This document shows, one piece after another, positions 44,881-55,896 of a stretch of DNA of 64,000 nt. Origin of the DNA: Cycas panzhihuaensis (taxonomy: Eukaryota > Cycadophyta). The stretch is from assembly GCA_023213395.1 (NCBI GenBank), contig CM041465.1, forward strand, positions 123,077,741 to 123,141,740. Reading direction: 5' to 3'. The notes beneath the pieces were generated by a model. That model worked only from the letters and a program-made list of their open reading frames with translations, ran no database searches and was not told where the DNA came from. How positions within the stretch are numbered: the stretch's first letter is position 1; each line of letters opens with the position of its first letter. Made by a program: the position numbers and the translations under genes.

Positions 44881-45970
44881 TAAGTAACTAATCCTCTGTC
44901 TCTACAAAAATGACATCTCTGGTAATGAAGATTTTTTATTGTGAAGGTATGAAGACCTTATACCTTTTCTTATCCATAGGATATCCAACAAAGATGCCTT
45001 TAAGTGCCCTTGACTAGAGTTTATTTTGATCTGCATCCAGAATATTGGCATAGCATGCAGAGCCAAAAATTTTGAAGTAATGAATAATGGGGGCTTATCC
45101 TAACCACTTTTCATTAAGTGATTTTACTTCCTTTGATAGGATAATAGCATTGATACAATAAACAGTTATCCAGATAGCTTCAACCCATAGGTAGGCAGGT
45201 ATATTTTTGTATATCAACATAGCCCAAGCCATGTTCATGATTGTCCTGTTCATATGCTCGGCAACTCCATTTTGCTATGGGGTACCTGCTAATATTATTT
45301 GATGCTTGATACCATTATCTCGAAGGTAGCTTTCAAACTCATGTGAGGTATATTCACCACCATTATCAGTTCGAAGACATTTGAGTTGATAACTTGACTC
45401 TTTTTCACTAAGGGTTTTGAATTCTTTGAATACATAGAAGGCTTCATCTTTCTTATGTAGAAAAGCTACCCATACGTTTCTAGTGAAATCATCAATGAAA
45501 GAGATGTAATATAATTTGCCCTTCAGTGAAGGAATGGGCATTGGCCCACACAAATCAGAGTGTACCACTTGTAATGGATGGCTTGATTTCTACTGACTTT
45601 TGGGAAAGGATTGTCAATGAGATTTGGCAATGATACAAGCTTTACATTTAAAGGGCTTAGAGGAGAACTTTGGAAGATTTGGAAGAGTGTTAGAAAGATC
45701 TCTAAGTCTATCAATGTGAACATGGCCCATGCGAGCATACCAAAGAGCTTCTGGTAACAATGTTGGATGGGTCAAGATGGAATTAAATGTAAATTCTTCA
45801 TCAACACAAGGGATTGGGGCATAATGGGCTTTAGAAGATGGAAAACCATTTAGTCAAAAGAGTTTGCTAGAGAGATGTGCTATCAAAATCACTTAATCAG
45901 TTAGAGGGTGAATAACCTGGAGAGTCTGGTCATTTACGGTTACACTCAGATCAAATCCATGAGATACCAC
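44881..45970 (-). pseudogene. Copia-3 integrase, with protease tail
   Basis: GFDLSVTVNDQTLQVIHPL at the upstream end is the last part of protease. MGHVHIDRLRDL and FKCKACIIAKSH are GAG-pre-integrase. The core MVHSDLCGPMPIPSL, YYISFIDDFTRNVWV and LRTDNGGEYTSHEFESYL keeps both catalytic aspartates that Copia-1 has lost. The 97-codon open frame at 45275-45568 covers this core. Confidence 0.9.
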
Positions 45971-46195
45971 TTGTCACAGGTTGTTGTTACACTAAAAGCC
46001 CCAAGGTGATTTTGGAAAGAGGACTTCCTTGTGATAGTTAACGTCACATGCTCCAACACTCCCTCGTCATGATGAGTTGATTGTACCTACACGGCATGCA
46101 TGTCTACCATAGCGTTCCTTGGTACCACCTGAAAACACCTTCACGTATCTCTGAGTGCACTATCGTGGTACACAGGACCAGTTTTGAACCCTGGC
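45971..46195 (-). other. Copia-3 leader fused directly to pol
   Basis: About 225 bp separate the protease tail from the PBS, and no gag is present. The junction is the scar of an internal deletion. Confidence 0.7.
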
Positions 46196-46196
46196 C

Positions 46197-46208
46197 ACTC
46201 TGATACCA
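46197..46208 (-). promoter_or_regulatory. Copia-3 primer-binding site
   Basis: The minus strand reads TGGTATCAGAGT just inside the 5' LTR, an initiator Met-tRNA PBS with one end mismatch. Confidence 0.9.
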
Positions 46209-46210
46209 CT

Positions 46211-46522
46211 TGAAGGAAGGATGGATCTAGGGAATATATCATTTAAATGAACACAATGACAATGGAGAATGAAAAAGATATGAAACAAAATATGAGAACA
46301 AGCTTAGAGGTGAGAATGAATAATTACTCCCTCCTTGAGATTTCACCTTTTATTATTGAGGGTGAGTATTAGGACTAGGATTTTCCCGCTTAATGACATG
46401 AACCTAAAATTATATCTAAATGCATATAAAGTGTATTTCATTAAGAGACTAATACTAATCAATATATATTAAGGTCGAATAAGTAATCTACACAAATGAC
46501 CTTAATACATTGATCTCTTTCA
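46211..46522 (-). repeat. Copia-3 5' LTR (right)
   Basis: It begins TGAAGGAAGGATGG and ends GATCTCTTTCA, 312 bp, followed by the GGTAA duplication (46523-46527). Confidence 0.92.
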
Positions 46523-48612
46523 GGTAATTAGTATAAGAATTTTCCAGAAACATATGGCTATAGTTTATTCATTATTAGAATTTTCTTGACTTATTTCTTT
46601 TAAGCTAATACATTATCACTACAAAAAAGTTTAATTGTATTGGTTACAACTATTTAAAGTACCATAATGTCTATGATATGTATCATATCTACCTAAAAAG
46701 GTATGTTAATCTAGTATTTATATCTTAGTGTCTCCTTTCTCAATAGCCCTTAGTACTTAAGATAATCTTGTATGATAACATACCTACTCATAAGTGGTAA
46801 CTCGGGGACCCAATATACCCAAAGGTACGTGGGAACTATAGAAGGCTCAACTGCCTCCTCCACACCATTGACCCACCTATGACAAATTTATAGCCTGGAT
46901 GCTAGATCCTCATCCAAGGGGACACTTAATGACTAAGTCACTCACCTCCTCTAGGTCTAGCCTAGTTTTTAAACTCCAAGGTTTTTTTAATATAGCACCC
47001 TAGCCTACTACTCAATACACCTAATAGATAATGTTTGTCTATATTATCTATAAAATTCGAGAAAGCTCACTAACATATGCAGAGTGGTAACTTCAAGGGT
47101 GTTAATCGTTTCCCTTGCAAGGCTGGTAACACAATTTAATTTTTGTGTTATCCTTTTAATATTTCAAAATTTTAAAATAATTTTTTATGCTTAAAATATT
47201 AAAATTTTATATTTTTAATTAATATAAAAAAATTCTTTAAAAAAACTACCTAAAGCTTATTGAAAAATAGGCTTAAAATACTAAAAAATAATAAAATAAC
47301 TAACTTTAGATTAGGGTCCTTTATCTAAAAAAGAATATTTTAAGAATATTCTAATTAATATAACTTAAAGTTTCTAAACTTTATAAATAAAATAAAATAA
47401 AATATGGGGTTTGAAAAAATGGCCAAATAGGTGTGGATGTAGTGGTCCAGATCTCTTTACTATAGCAATGGAATTTTGATCTATTGCATTCAATGAGAGG
47501 ATGATGTAGCCAGAATTAAAACAAGTTGTCATATACTTGAGTTTCATCAATTATATAGAGCCTAGTTGTGAATTGAAGTCTATAAATTTACCCAAATCCT
47601 TCTTTAAAATTCAATCAATCAATCTCATAGAAAATAACTATATACACCTCTGTTAGAGCACTAATTAGATGCAAGATTTTATTACTAGTAGTCTATGCTT
47701 CTTAGTTGCCTTAATTTCATACGGTTGCCTCTATTCCTATCGATTATTTTCTTATGCCTCCTTTATATAACGATATAGCCTAATTGAGAGTGATTTAGAT
47801 TGTAAAATATGCTAATCCTTTAAAAGATAAGCTTATGTGGCTTCGATCCTAACCTCAAACTAAATCTAGTAGTTAAATACTACTTCAAATTAGGAATAAT
47901 CTCCACTCCTTTCAATACCTCAACATCAATAATTTTTTTATCTTCCTTTTTCTCTGGATGTAAGCTCTTAGTCTCCTTGACTATGAATTTGTAGACCTCA
48001 ATGATGCTCATGTCAAACTTGGTATAAGTGATAATAACACAAGTATGATTGAATCTGTTGATAGGAATGCTATTCAACTTGAAGGGATGCATAATAAGCA
48101 AAAAACCAAAGTCCAACTGCTTAAGGAAAAGAAAAAAAATATTCATATTCCCTTAAAATGTCCTATAAGAAGAATCAAAATAGTTCTAGGGATTATGCTT
48201 GAATGGGGCTTGGGAATGTTTATGGCAAGATAGAACTTAGAAGGCTTCTCCATATCCTTGGATGTATACAAATATGGCAAGATAAAGCTTGGAGATTAGC
48301 TAGATGATGTCTACATACCCTTTATTGGATATTAGCATTATATTAAAACTACGAATACAACACTGCAACCAACAAATGAAAGGAGTCAAACATAATTACA
48401 AAGGCAATATTGCATAGAGAATAATATATTTTATATCTTTGTAAAGGCAACATAACAAAGTGAAAAAGCTATGGAGAGAGTACACTAGGTACGAGTATAT
48501 GACATTAGTTGAAGAAATAGGCTAAAGACTACATGACAATAGGGAATACCTTAGGTTAACTAGGAATAGAAGTGTGGCAATGAATGCCTCTTAAGGGCTA
48601 ATATTACTAACC
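46523..48612 (-). other. Copia-2 5' region: gag start and 2-kb leader, unassigned
   Basis: After Copia-3 the Copia-2 interior resumes with the GGTAA duplication and runs to its PBS. I could not recognise a gag start here. The minus strand has an 88-codon open frame (47880-48146) with no family match, and 46.74-47.1 kb is less AT-rich than its surroundings. It is either an unusually long leader or contains an unidentified insertion. Confidence 0.45.
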
Positions 48613-48624
48613 GCTCTGATACCA
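48613..48624 (-). promoter_or_regulatory. Copia-2 primer-binding site
   Basis: The minus strand reads TGGTATCAGAGC, a perfect initiator Met-tRNA PBS, three bases inside the 5' LTR. Confidence 0.93.
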
Positions 48625-48627
48625 AAG

Positions 48628-49011
48628 TGAAGGCTAAGAATTAGTCTTAACATTAGCTTAGGTTCAAATCCCACAAATAAATAAATAACATGCGACAATA
48701 AAAGATGGAGAGTGAATTACTCAAAACTCTAATGCAGTGATAACTTTTTATTAATTACCAAAAAGATCATATATTACATTACATGTAATGCCTCATATGT
48801 AGAGTTACATAAAGCATGAAAGAATAATAAATGGTTAATTATGCAAGGTGACATTTGGCACCTTGCATGACTAAACCAAATCTACGTTATTACAATGTTT
48901 TGAGTAAAATACACCCCACATACATAGGCTTACAACTTAAGTTATCACTTAACCCTTTCATGAATACAATACCCTCAACATAAAATAATAAAATAACTTT
49001 ATAATATATTA
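48628..49011 (-). repeat. Copia-2 5' LTR (right)
   Basis: It begins TGAAGGCTAAGAATTAG and ends near ATAATATATTA, the equivalent of ACAATCTATCA in the left LTR. Another 61 bp (49012-49072, ending CCATCA) lie before the AAAGG duplication and are absent from the left LTR. Confidence 0.85.
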
Positions 49012-49077
49012 TAAATGTATATTATAATGAATCAGCTAAGAATCAATGAATTTAACATTAATTCTTCCATCAAAAGG

Positions 49078-51086
49078 CACAATCATAGTACCCTTTTTGC
49101 ACTTTTGTAAATAAACTATCAAGATTAAACTTATGTAAATTAGGTTGTGAGATTGTAAAATAAAGGATTTTCAAGGGAGAAATTTTGATTTTTGAGCTCC
49201 TTAGAAATTACTATAATATGCTTGTCTAATGTTACATTTGACTTATTCTAGTTGTATTGGAATCTTGTTGAGAGATCTACATTTCTATGTAAAAATGATG
49301 AATTAACCATACCAATGAGAAGCACTTATTTTTCCTAAAGTATTGATAGTATGGTAAGGTAGAGAAAAAATATAACTAATAAACTCTCACAAACTCACTT
49401 AGAACATTCTCATCAACTAATAAAATGACATTAAATGAGACTTATAGGCTACCTATCAAAAGCATATATATGCCAAGATGAGAAGGGTGATCTAAAATGG
49501 TTCTATACTTTGATAACTTGGACAAGAAGATGGAGGGAAGTTATTATAATTATAATACCTACAAACAATATTACAACCACTAAAGCACATATCCATCCAC
49601 TAAGACTTGATGGTATTAATAATAATAAAGTGGCTCACTATAAGAAGGAGATTTAGTCAGATAAGGAGGAGGAAAATGAAAATATTTTGGCTTGCTTATC
49701 CTATAGGAGAAGGGATTTTGGAGAGTTGTGAAAGTACAAAGGTTGAACAAAGGTATTGAGAAGCTTAAGAGCAACCAAATATCTTTGGAAAGCTTGGACT
49801 AAGTCTCCAAGCCTACTTTTTATAGGTATGATGAAGGGAAAACATTTGAATCTCTTATTGGAGTTTTTATAAATTTTCCATGGTTGAATTTCATAGGAAA
49901 TTTAACATGAGTATGTTAAGTAAAATTATACCCTATGAGACGTGTTCCAAAGTAGACAATTCATCACATGTTAGGTTCTCTTAAAGATTATTATCATCCC
50001 ATGTAAGGGGTTAGTTTGGTAAGTGAAATGAATATATGTATCTATTATTGTATAATCTTATTAGACTATTTTAAAGGTATTAAATTTTAGTTGGTATAAG
50101 GAATTTGGGTTGAGTGAGTTCCTTTTCCTTAAAGATTAAGCAATTACCCTCTATATTATAAAAGGAATTTGGGTTGAAACTCTTATTTCCTCCAAGATTA
50201 TGATAATAAGTTAGGTTGAGGGAGTGCACTTTCCTCTAAGATTGTGATAGGAAGTTGGGTTGAGTGACTCTCCTTTTTTATGAGGGCTGAAAAAGTCCCC
50301 TTGAGAGTTATGTGAGTCCCCCCTTGTTCTTATTCTTGTATGTATGAGTAATGGTTATAGGTTATGGATTCATAACCTCAATATTAGTGAGTGCTAGTAT
50401 GGTATAAAACACACAACCTCATTATGGTGAGAGCTAATGATTATACATGTAGGGTTATGAGTCATATATTACATGGTATAGGATACACAGGTCACAAAAA
50501 AAGATAGTCTAATGAGATTGATTTGATAGTGAACCATATATAGTATGGCATTTCTAGTTTTTATTGTGGAAATTGAGTGTTGTGGGAAAGCTCAAATATA
50601 TTTTAGTAGTGTTTATTTATAAATTTATGACCAAAGAAGTAATTTAGGTAATATTTGAGTTTGAAAGCATAATGATATACTAATACTCTAGCATTCATAT
50701 TATGCACTCCAGTTCAAGGTAGACTTCCTCCTCAGGAATTAATTTGAGTGGTAAATTTGCCTAAGTAATCTAGTTAGTTCCCTTTATAATTAAGTTATAT
50801 GAATGACATCTTAATAATGATATTGATGATTATTTTGCTTTAGCTCTTATACCCTTCTTAGTGATATTAATATTAAGAGTATGTTTTTAGTACATTTATA
50901 AGGAACCCTTCTTCTCTTAAACTAGTTGTATCTTTTAAGCAAATATTTTCCATTATGTATATATATAATGCTCCATTCTAAGCTTCTGTAGTTTAAGTAG
51001 TATAGCTGGTGTTGGCTTGGTTAGTTAACTTAATTAAGTTATAACTAAGTCGGGTCACAACAAACCCTAGTTTAGGGATGGAGCCA
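49078..51086 (+). repeat. Gypsy-E 5' LTR, segment 3
   Basis: It continues the LTR after Copia-2 and matches about 57190-58226, including AAGGGAGAAATTT, CAACCACTAAAGCACA, CTTGATGGTATTAAT, TCTCCAAGCCTA and TTTCCATGGTTGAATTTCATA. From about 50120 the 3' LTR no longer matches. The end is set at about 51062-51086, upstream of the PBS, and is uncertain by about 25 bp. Confidence 0.8.
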
Positions 51087-51094
51087 TGATAGGG

Positions 51095-51106
51095 TGGTAT
51101 TAAAGC
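51095..51106 (+). promoter_or_regulatory. Gypsy-E primer-binding site
   Basis: TGGTATTAAAGC differs from TGGTATCAGAGC at two positions and stands between the LTR and gag on the plus strand. Confidence 0.7.
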
Positions 51107-51289
51107 TTCAATGTAGAAGTTTATAAAGGGATTGTTAGAGCCTTAAAGTTGAAGCATATATGATCAATAAAGAACTTGCTAGAAGATCATATTGGACTCA
51201 ATCACATTAGTAGAATATTAATTAACCTTAAAAGGATCATATTCAAATTAATAAGAGACATCATGAGGATAGGAAGAATGTCATATAGG

Positions 51290-52460
51290 GATGATACCTA
51301 AATGGCATAAGAAGGCCAAAGAGACCTTAACTATAAAGACATAAACATTGAAGAGTTTCCAAGGCATAGAGAGAACTCACAAAATGATATTTTGATTACA
51401 TTAGTGGAGACCATTTATGGACTTTAAGAGTAATTAAAGAGTTACAAAGAACACAACAAAAGGATTTTGAGGAGCCATGAGTTTATGCTCCATAATATTC
51501 AATATACTATTATGCAAGAAAATATTAAAAGAGTTGAAAACATTAGGAGTAATTGAAGGAGAGGTAGATCCCAAGAACCATTAACTCATAAGTATTTAAG
51601 TAGGAGAAATAAGAGAGAGACTACAGAGCATACTGAAGAGAAGCGCTCTATAAGTACTAAGTCCTCTAATGAATCCCAAACAAGGTGAACATAGAGATAA
51701 AAAGAGTGTAGTTTAATTTGAAATAAGAAAGGTAAAGCCTCATATTCTCAATGGAATAATCAAGAGTAAAGGTAAAGTAAAGGCATGGTTGCTCAACATC
51801 GAGAAGTACTTTAGACTAAATGATTTCATGTCTAATGAGAAGATAAGGATTATTATTTATAACTTGGTAGGTAAAGAATCTTTGTGGTAGGAACATCATA
51901 AAAAGGCTAAGGGCATTCAACAAAGAGGTATAAGGTGGAGCAAGTTTGTCAAGTACTTCAAGTAGAAGTTTCTTTTAGAGTAATACTATGATAATAATAT
52001 AATAACTTTCCATGAATTCAAGTAAGGAAGGATGACAATAGATGGATATGAGTGGAAATTTATAAAACTCCTATAATATGTCCATTACATCTAGGAAGAC
52101 AAAATAAAAACCTATAGATTCATAAATTGATTAAATAAGAGCATCCAAAATAGAATACAGATTCATGAGCCTAAAACCTTATAAGAGGTAATGTGTAAGG
52201 CTAAGTGTTATGAAGACCAATGGGCAAAGCCATAGAGAAAGCAAGCTAGTCAGAACGAAAGATGGTAATCGAGACTAGGACTACCAAGGAGGGATTTCCA
52301 ACCATTAAGGTTTAAATAAGGGAGAAGAAATCTTAGTTATCCACTATACAACCTAAGGACTAATCCATCATACATGAATGCTCCTAGAAATCTAGGGGAA
52401 AATAGATGTAATTAATGTAATGAGTGAGGAAGCTATTCCCCAAACTATCCACAAAGGCTA
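51290..52460 (+). pseudogene. Gypsy-E gag
   Basis: VRKVKPHILNGIIKSKGKVKAW (split by no stop), LLNIEKYFRLNDFM, IYNLVGKESLW, KGIQQRGIRWSKFVKYF, YDNNIITFHEF and RMTIDGYEWKFIKLL follow the standard gypsy gag pattern (A-W-L...YF, W-EH...RISW..F...F). A degraded zinc knuckle near 52404-52450 keeps its first two Cys and has lost the third and fourth ligands. Confidence 0.85.
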
Positions 52461-52639
52461 GGAATAAGAGGAGGAACTCACAATATAAAGATATAATCCA
52501 TAATAGTAGATGAGTCATAAGTGATGGGATATATGCACGTTTATGCAACAATCAAGTGGAGATAAGTTAATAACCAATTCCTCATGATGTAAGTAATTGG
52601 TAAGATCTCAATGTAATATCTTACTATACTTATTAACTC

Positions 52640-54370
52640 AAAGAGTAGTCATAACTTCTTACATCCCAAAATTGTGGAAAAGTATAAACTCAAGACTCAA
52701 ACTGATAAGAATAAATGGATTGTACACATGGAAAATAGCAACAAGATAAATGTGATTGAATATGTGCCCTTTTGCCCATTAATGTAGGAGTCATAGTCGA
52801 CTTATGCCACTTTCTAGACCTTGCCATTAGGAAACTATGATGCTATTATTAGTTTAGAACGATTGTCCAAGCATTAAGAAAAAAATTAACTATTATTACA
52901 AGTTGTTTAAGTGTTTAAATGATAATAGAAGTCCCACTCTCATTTAGAGAAAGAAACTTTGAATTAACATTCAAAATTTTTGAGCAACATAAGTGAAGAA
53001 GTACCTAAGGAAGAATTGTCAAGGTTATGCAGTCCATGTTAACAAAGAATGGACTCTCAAGGGATTTAATCTAGTGAAACATCTAATAATATAAGAATTT
53101 AAAATTGTGTTTCCATAAGAGCTACTAGGGTTTCCACCTAAATAATATGCAAGTTATATAATCGAACTCATGCTAGGAGTAGAGCCACTCTCCAAGGCAC
53201 CATATCATCTAGCTATAATAAAGTTGGTTAAATTAAAAAAGAAAATATAGGAACTACCTAATAGAGGTCTTATTAGGCCTAATGTTTTGCCATGGGGAGC
53301 ACTAGTCCTATTTTTGAAAAATAAAGATAGAACTATGAGGCCATACATAAATTATTGACAACTAAATAAGGTAATAATTAATAAAAGATACCCTTTGCCC
53401 TAGATTGGATATTTGTTTGATCAAATGAAGGGAGCTATGATGTTCACCAAGATAGACCCAAAATAAGAATATTGCCAAATCAAAATCAAGGAGGAGGATG
53501 CTTTTAAGATTGTCATAAGAACATGGTATAGACATTATAAATTTTTAATAATGTCAATTAGATTGATCAATGCACTTACTATATTCATATGCTTAATAAA
53601 CAATATGTTCAAAAAGTACTTAGATAAATTCGTTATTGTATTCATAAATGACATCTTAATCTATTCAAAAACTAAAGAAAAGCATACAGAGCATTTGTAA
53701 ATTATGTTATAATTTCTTAGAGAGCACAAGTTATATGCTAATATAAATATGTGAATTCTACAAGGAGGATGTACATTAAAACATAGCCATTATGGATTGG
53801 CCATCACATAAGAATCTACATGAGATGATGAGTTTTATGAGACTTATCTACTCAATATATGTGGAGAATATTTTAGAATTGCAAGTCTTATCACTTATTT
53901 ATAAAAGAAATATGCTAAATTCGTATGAATAGATCTATGTGAGGAAAGGTTTTAGCTATGGGACTAATTGCTTACTACTACTCCAATTCTCATTATACCC
54001 AATCTAAATTTAGACTTCTTAGCTTGTATTAACACTTATATTGAAGGTTTAAGTGTAATATTAATGTAGAATGGTCAAGTTATTTCTTATGAATTAAGGA
54101 AATTGAAAGACTATGAGAAGAATTACCCCATTTATGACTTAAAACTAACAATAATTATATATACACTTAAGATAAGGAAATATTACCTACTTGAAGGAGC
54201 TTTAATCTTCACACATATCATGATAGCCACAAATACATATTCACATAACATCTAAATGTAAGGCAACATAGGTGGATAGAGTATTTGTGGGAGTTTAATT
54301 TTTAGCCAAAATACATTAAGAGAAAGGAGAATAAGGTAGTTGATGCTCATAGTCAACGCTAATATAATGC
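52640..54370 (+). pseudogene. Gypsy-E protease, RT and RNase H
   Basis: The protease end reads TLPLGNYDAIISLERLSKH near 52830. The RT reads ELMLGVEPLSKAPYHLA, RGLIRPNVLPWGALVLFLKN, KDRTMRPYINY, NKVIINKRYPLP and FTKIDP. The active site is FIND (53641-53652), so the first Asp of the YVDD pair is Asn. RNase H runs from about 53990 (LDFLACINTYIEGL in part) to about 54370. Stops are frequent. Confidence 0.87.
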
Positions 54371-54589
54371 TTCAATAAGCATGAAGTAGTCTAGTTTGAT
54401 TAACTTTATTTTGAAAGCATGTCAGATAGATGTGTTTTATAGGTGAATAACAAAAGTCTTACAAAATCAACAAACTCTAGACTAACTATATGGCAAACTT
54501 ATATTGAAGTATATAGGCTACTAAATGGTGAACATTGATATGTTAACCTACTGGCAAAGAATCTATATACCATAGAATTTAGACATTTA

Positions 54590-55870
54590 AGAATTAATCA
54601 TCCAAGAAGCTTATGTCACACCATATGTAGGCCACCTAGGTTACCATAAGGCTTATAAGTCTATGAAGAAATAGTTTTATTAGCCTAAGATAAAGATAGA
54701 TGTTATGAATTTTATAACAAAATGTTTGACATGCTAGAAGGTGAATGTCAAATATAAACATCCTATGGGATTAGTATATCGATTAAAATTTTTTTAGTGT
54801 AAGTGGAAAATGAGCACCATGGATTTCATCACAAATTTACCCAAAAGTTCTCAATAGTATGATGGTATTATAGTAGTAGCGGATAAGTTGATAAATTTAG
54901 CATATTTCATCCTGATTCGTACCACCCATGTCACTTCAAATATTGTTGTTATCTTTATGAAAGAGATAATGAGATTGCATGGTATGCTTAAGGCTATTGT
55001 ATTAAATAGAGATGGCAAATTTACTTCAAAGTTTTTACAATCCATATTCTAAGAACTAGGCATAAAGTTAAAACCTAATACAACTTACCATCCTGAAATT
55101 AATGGGTAAATAGAAGGAGTAAATCAAGTACTTGAAGACTTTCTTCAAATGTCTATAATAAAATAACTAACCAACTAGGAGAGTCACCTCCATTTAGATG
55201 GATTTTCTAATAATAATAAAATCTATTCCTTCTTGGGTATGGGTCCTTTTGAGGCATTATATGGTAGAAAATATAATATTCCCCTTAACTAAGAAAACCT
55301 AAAAGATAGATGCATATTGGAGCTATAAATTCTACAAGAAATGGAGAGGAAAGTAGTTATCATTAGACAATAGTTAAAGATAATCTAAGATAGGCAAAAT
55401 AGTTATGTAAACCTAAAGAGAATAATAAGGGAATTTATGATTAGTAATAATGCATTCCTTTGGGTAAGACCTAAGCATAATTTATTCATCTTAGGTTTGT
55501 AAAAAGCTATCATAGAGATATTATGGTCTATTTAAGATTGTAAAGTGAATAGGAAAGGTTTCTTATAAGATTGTTTTACCTCTAAATATTTAAATTCATA
55601 ATGTATTCCATGTTTGCTAAAGAAGTATGTGTCATATTTAAAGCATATGTTTAAATGGACTAACCTTGAAGCTAAACCAAGCATTGATTATGAAGAAGAG
55701 CCCTTGAATATATCAGATTAAAGGAAAGGAATATTGTAGAATATGAGCTTTAGGCAAGTGAAAGTGCAATGGAAGCACATATCATTAGAAGACACAATAT
55801 GAGAATTAGAGAGTAATATAAAATAGCATTTTTCTTACATATTTATAATAAAAAGAAACCACATCAAGGT
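54590..55870 (+). pseudogene. Gypsy-E integrase and C-terminal domain
   Basis: The order is VTPYVGHLGYHKAYKS-like zinc-binding remnants (54600-54740, ending CLTCQKV), core TMDFITNLPKSS, VLNRDGKFTSKFLQS, TYHPEING and IEGVNQVLEDFLQ (all three DDE residues readable), GPFEALYGRKYN, then KYVSYLKHMFKW and VKVQWKHISLEDT. The last motif is the chromodomain-like tail of Tekay/Del-type elements. It ends close to the polypurine tract, as usual in this group. Confidence 0.88.
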
Positions 55871-55880
55871 TGAAGTTTTT

Positions 55881-55896
55881 GTGAAGGGAAGTGGGA
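55881..55896 (+). promoter_or_regulatory. Gypsy-E polypurine tract
   Basis: GTGAAGGGAAGTGGGA lies immediately before the 3' LTR start TGTAAGGACC. Confidence 0.75.

Larger units (their letters stand above)
42143..46522 (-). mobile_element. Copia-3, gag/protease-deleted copia nested in Copia-2
   Basis: This 4.38-kb minus-strand element has two 312-bp LTRs, a PBS and a polypurine tract, with GGTAA duplications inside Copia-2 gag. Only the last few codons of protease, then integrase, RT and RNase H remain. Gag and most of protease are absent between about 45970 and the PBS. By eye about 41 of 312 LTR positions differ. Its pol is a close relative of that of Copia-1. Confidence 0.93.
37582..49072 (-). 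mobile_element. Copia-2, old Ty1/copia element split by Copia-3
   Basis: This minus-strand copia has LTRs of about 385 bp, a perfect PBS at 48613-48624 and a polypurine tract after the left LTR. Its interior is interrupted by Copia-3 (42143-46522) in the gag region. AAAGG flanks it at 37577-37581 and 49073-49077. Domain order is gag, protease, integrase, RT, RNase H, all heavily mutated. About 61 bp between the recognisable right LTR end (49011) and the duplication are unexplained. Confidence 0.88.
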
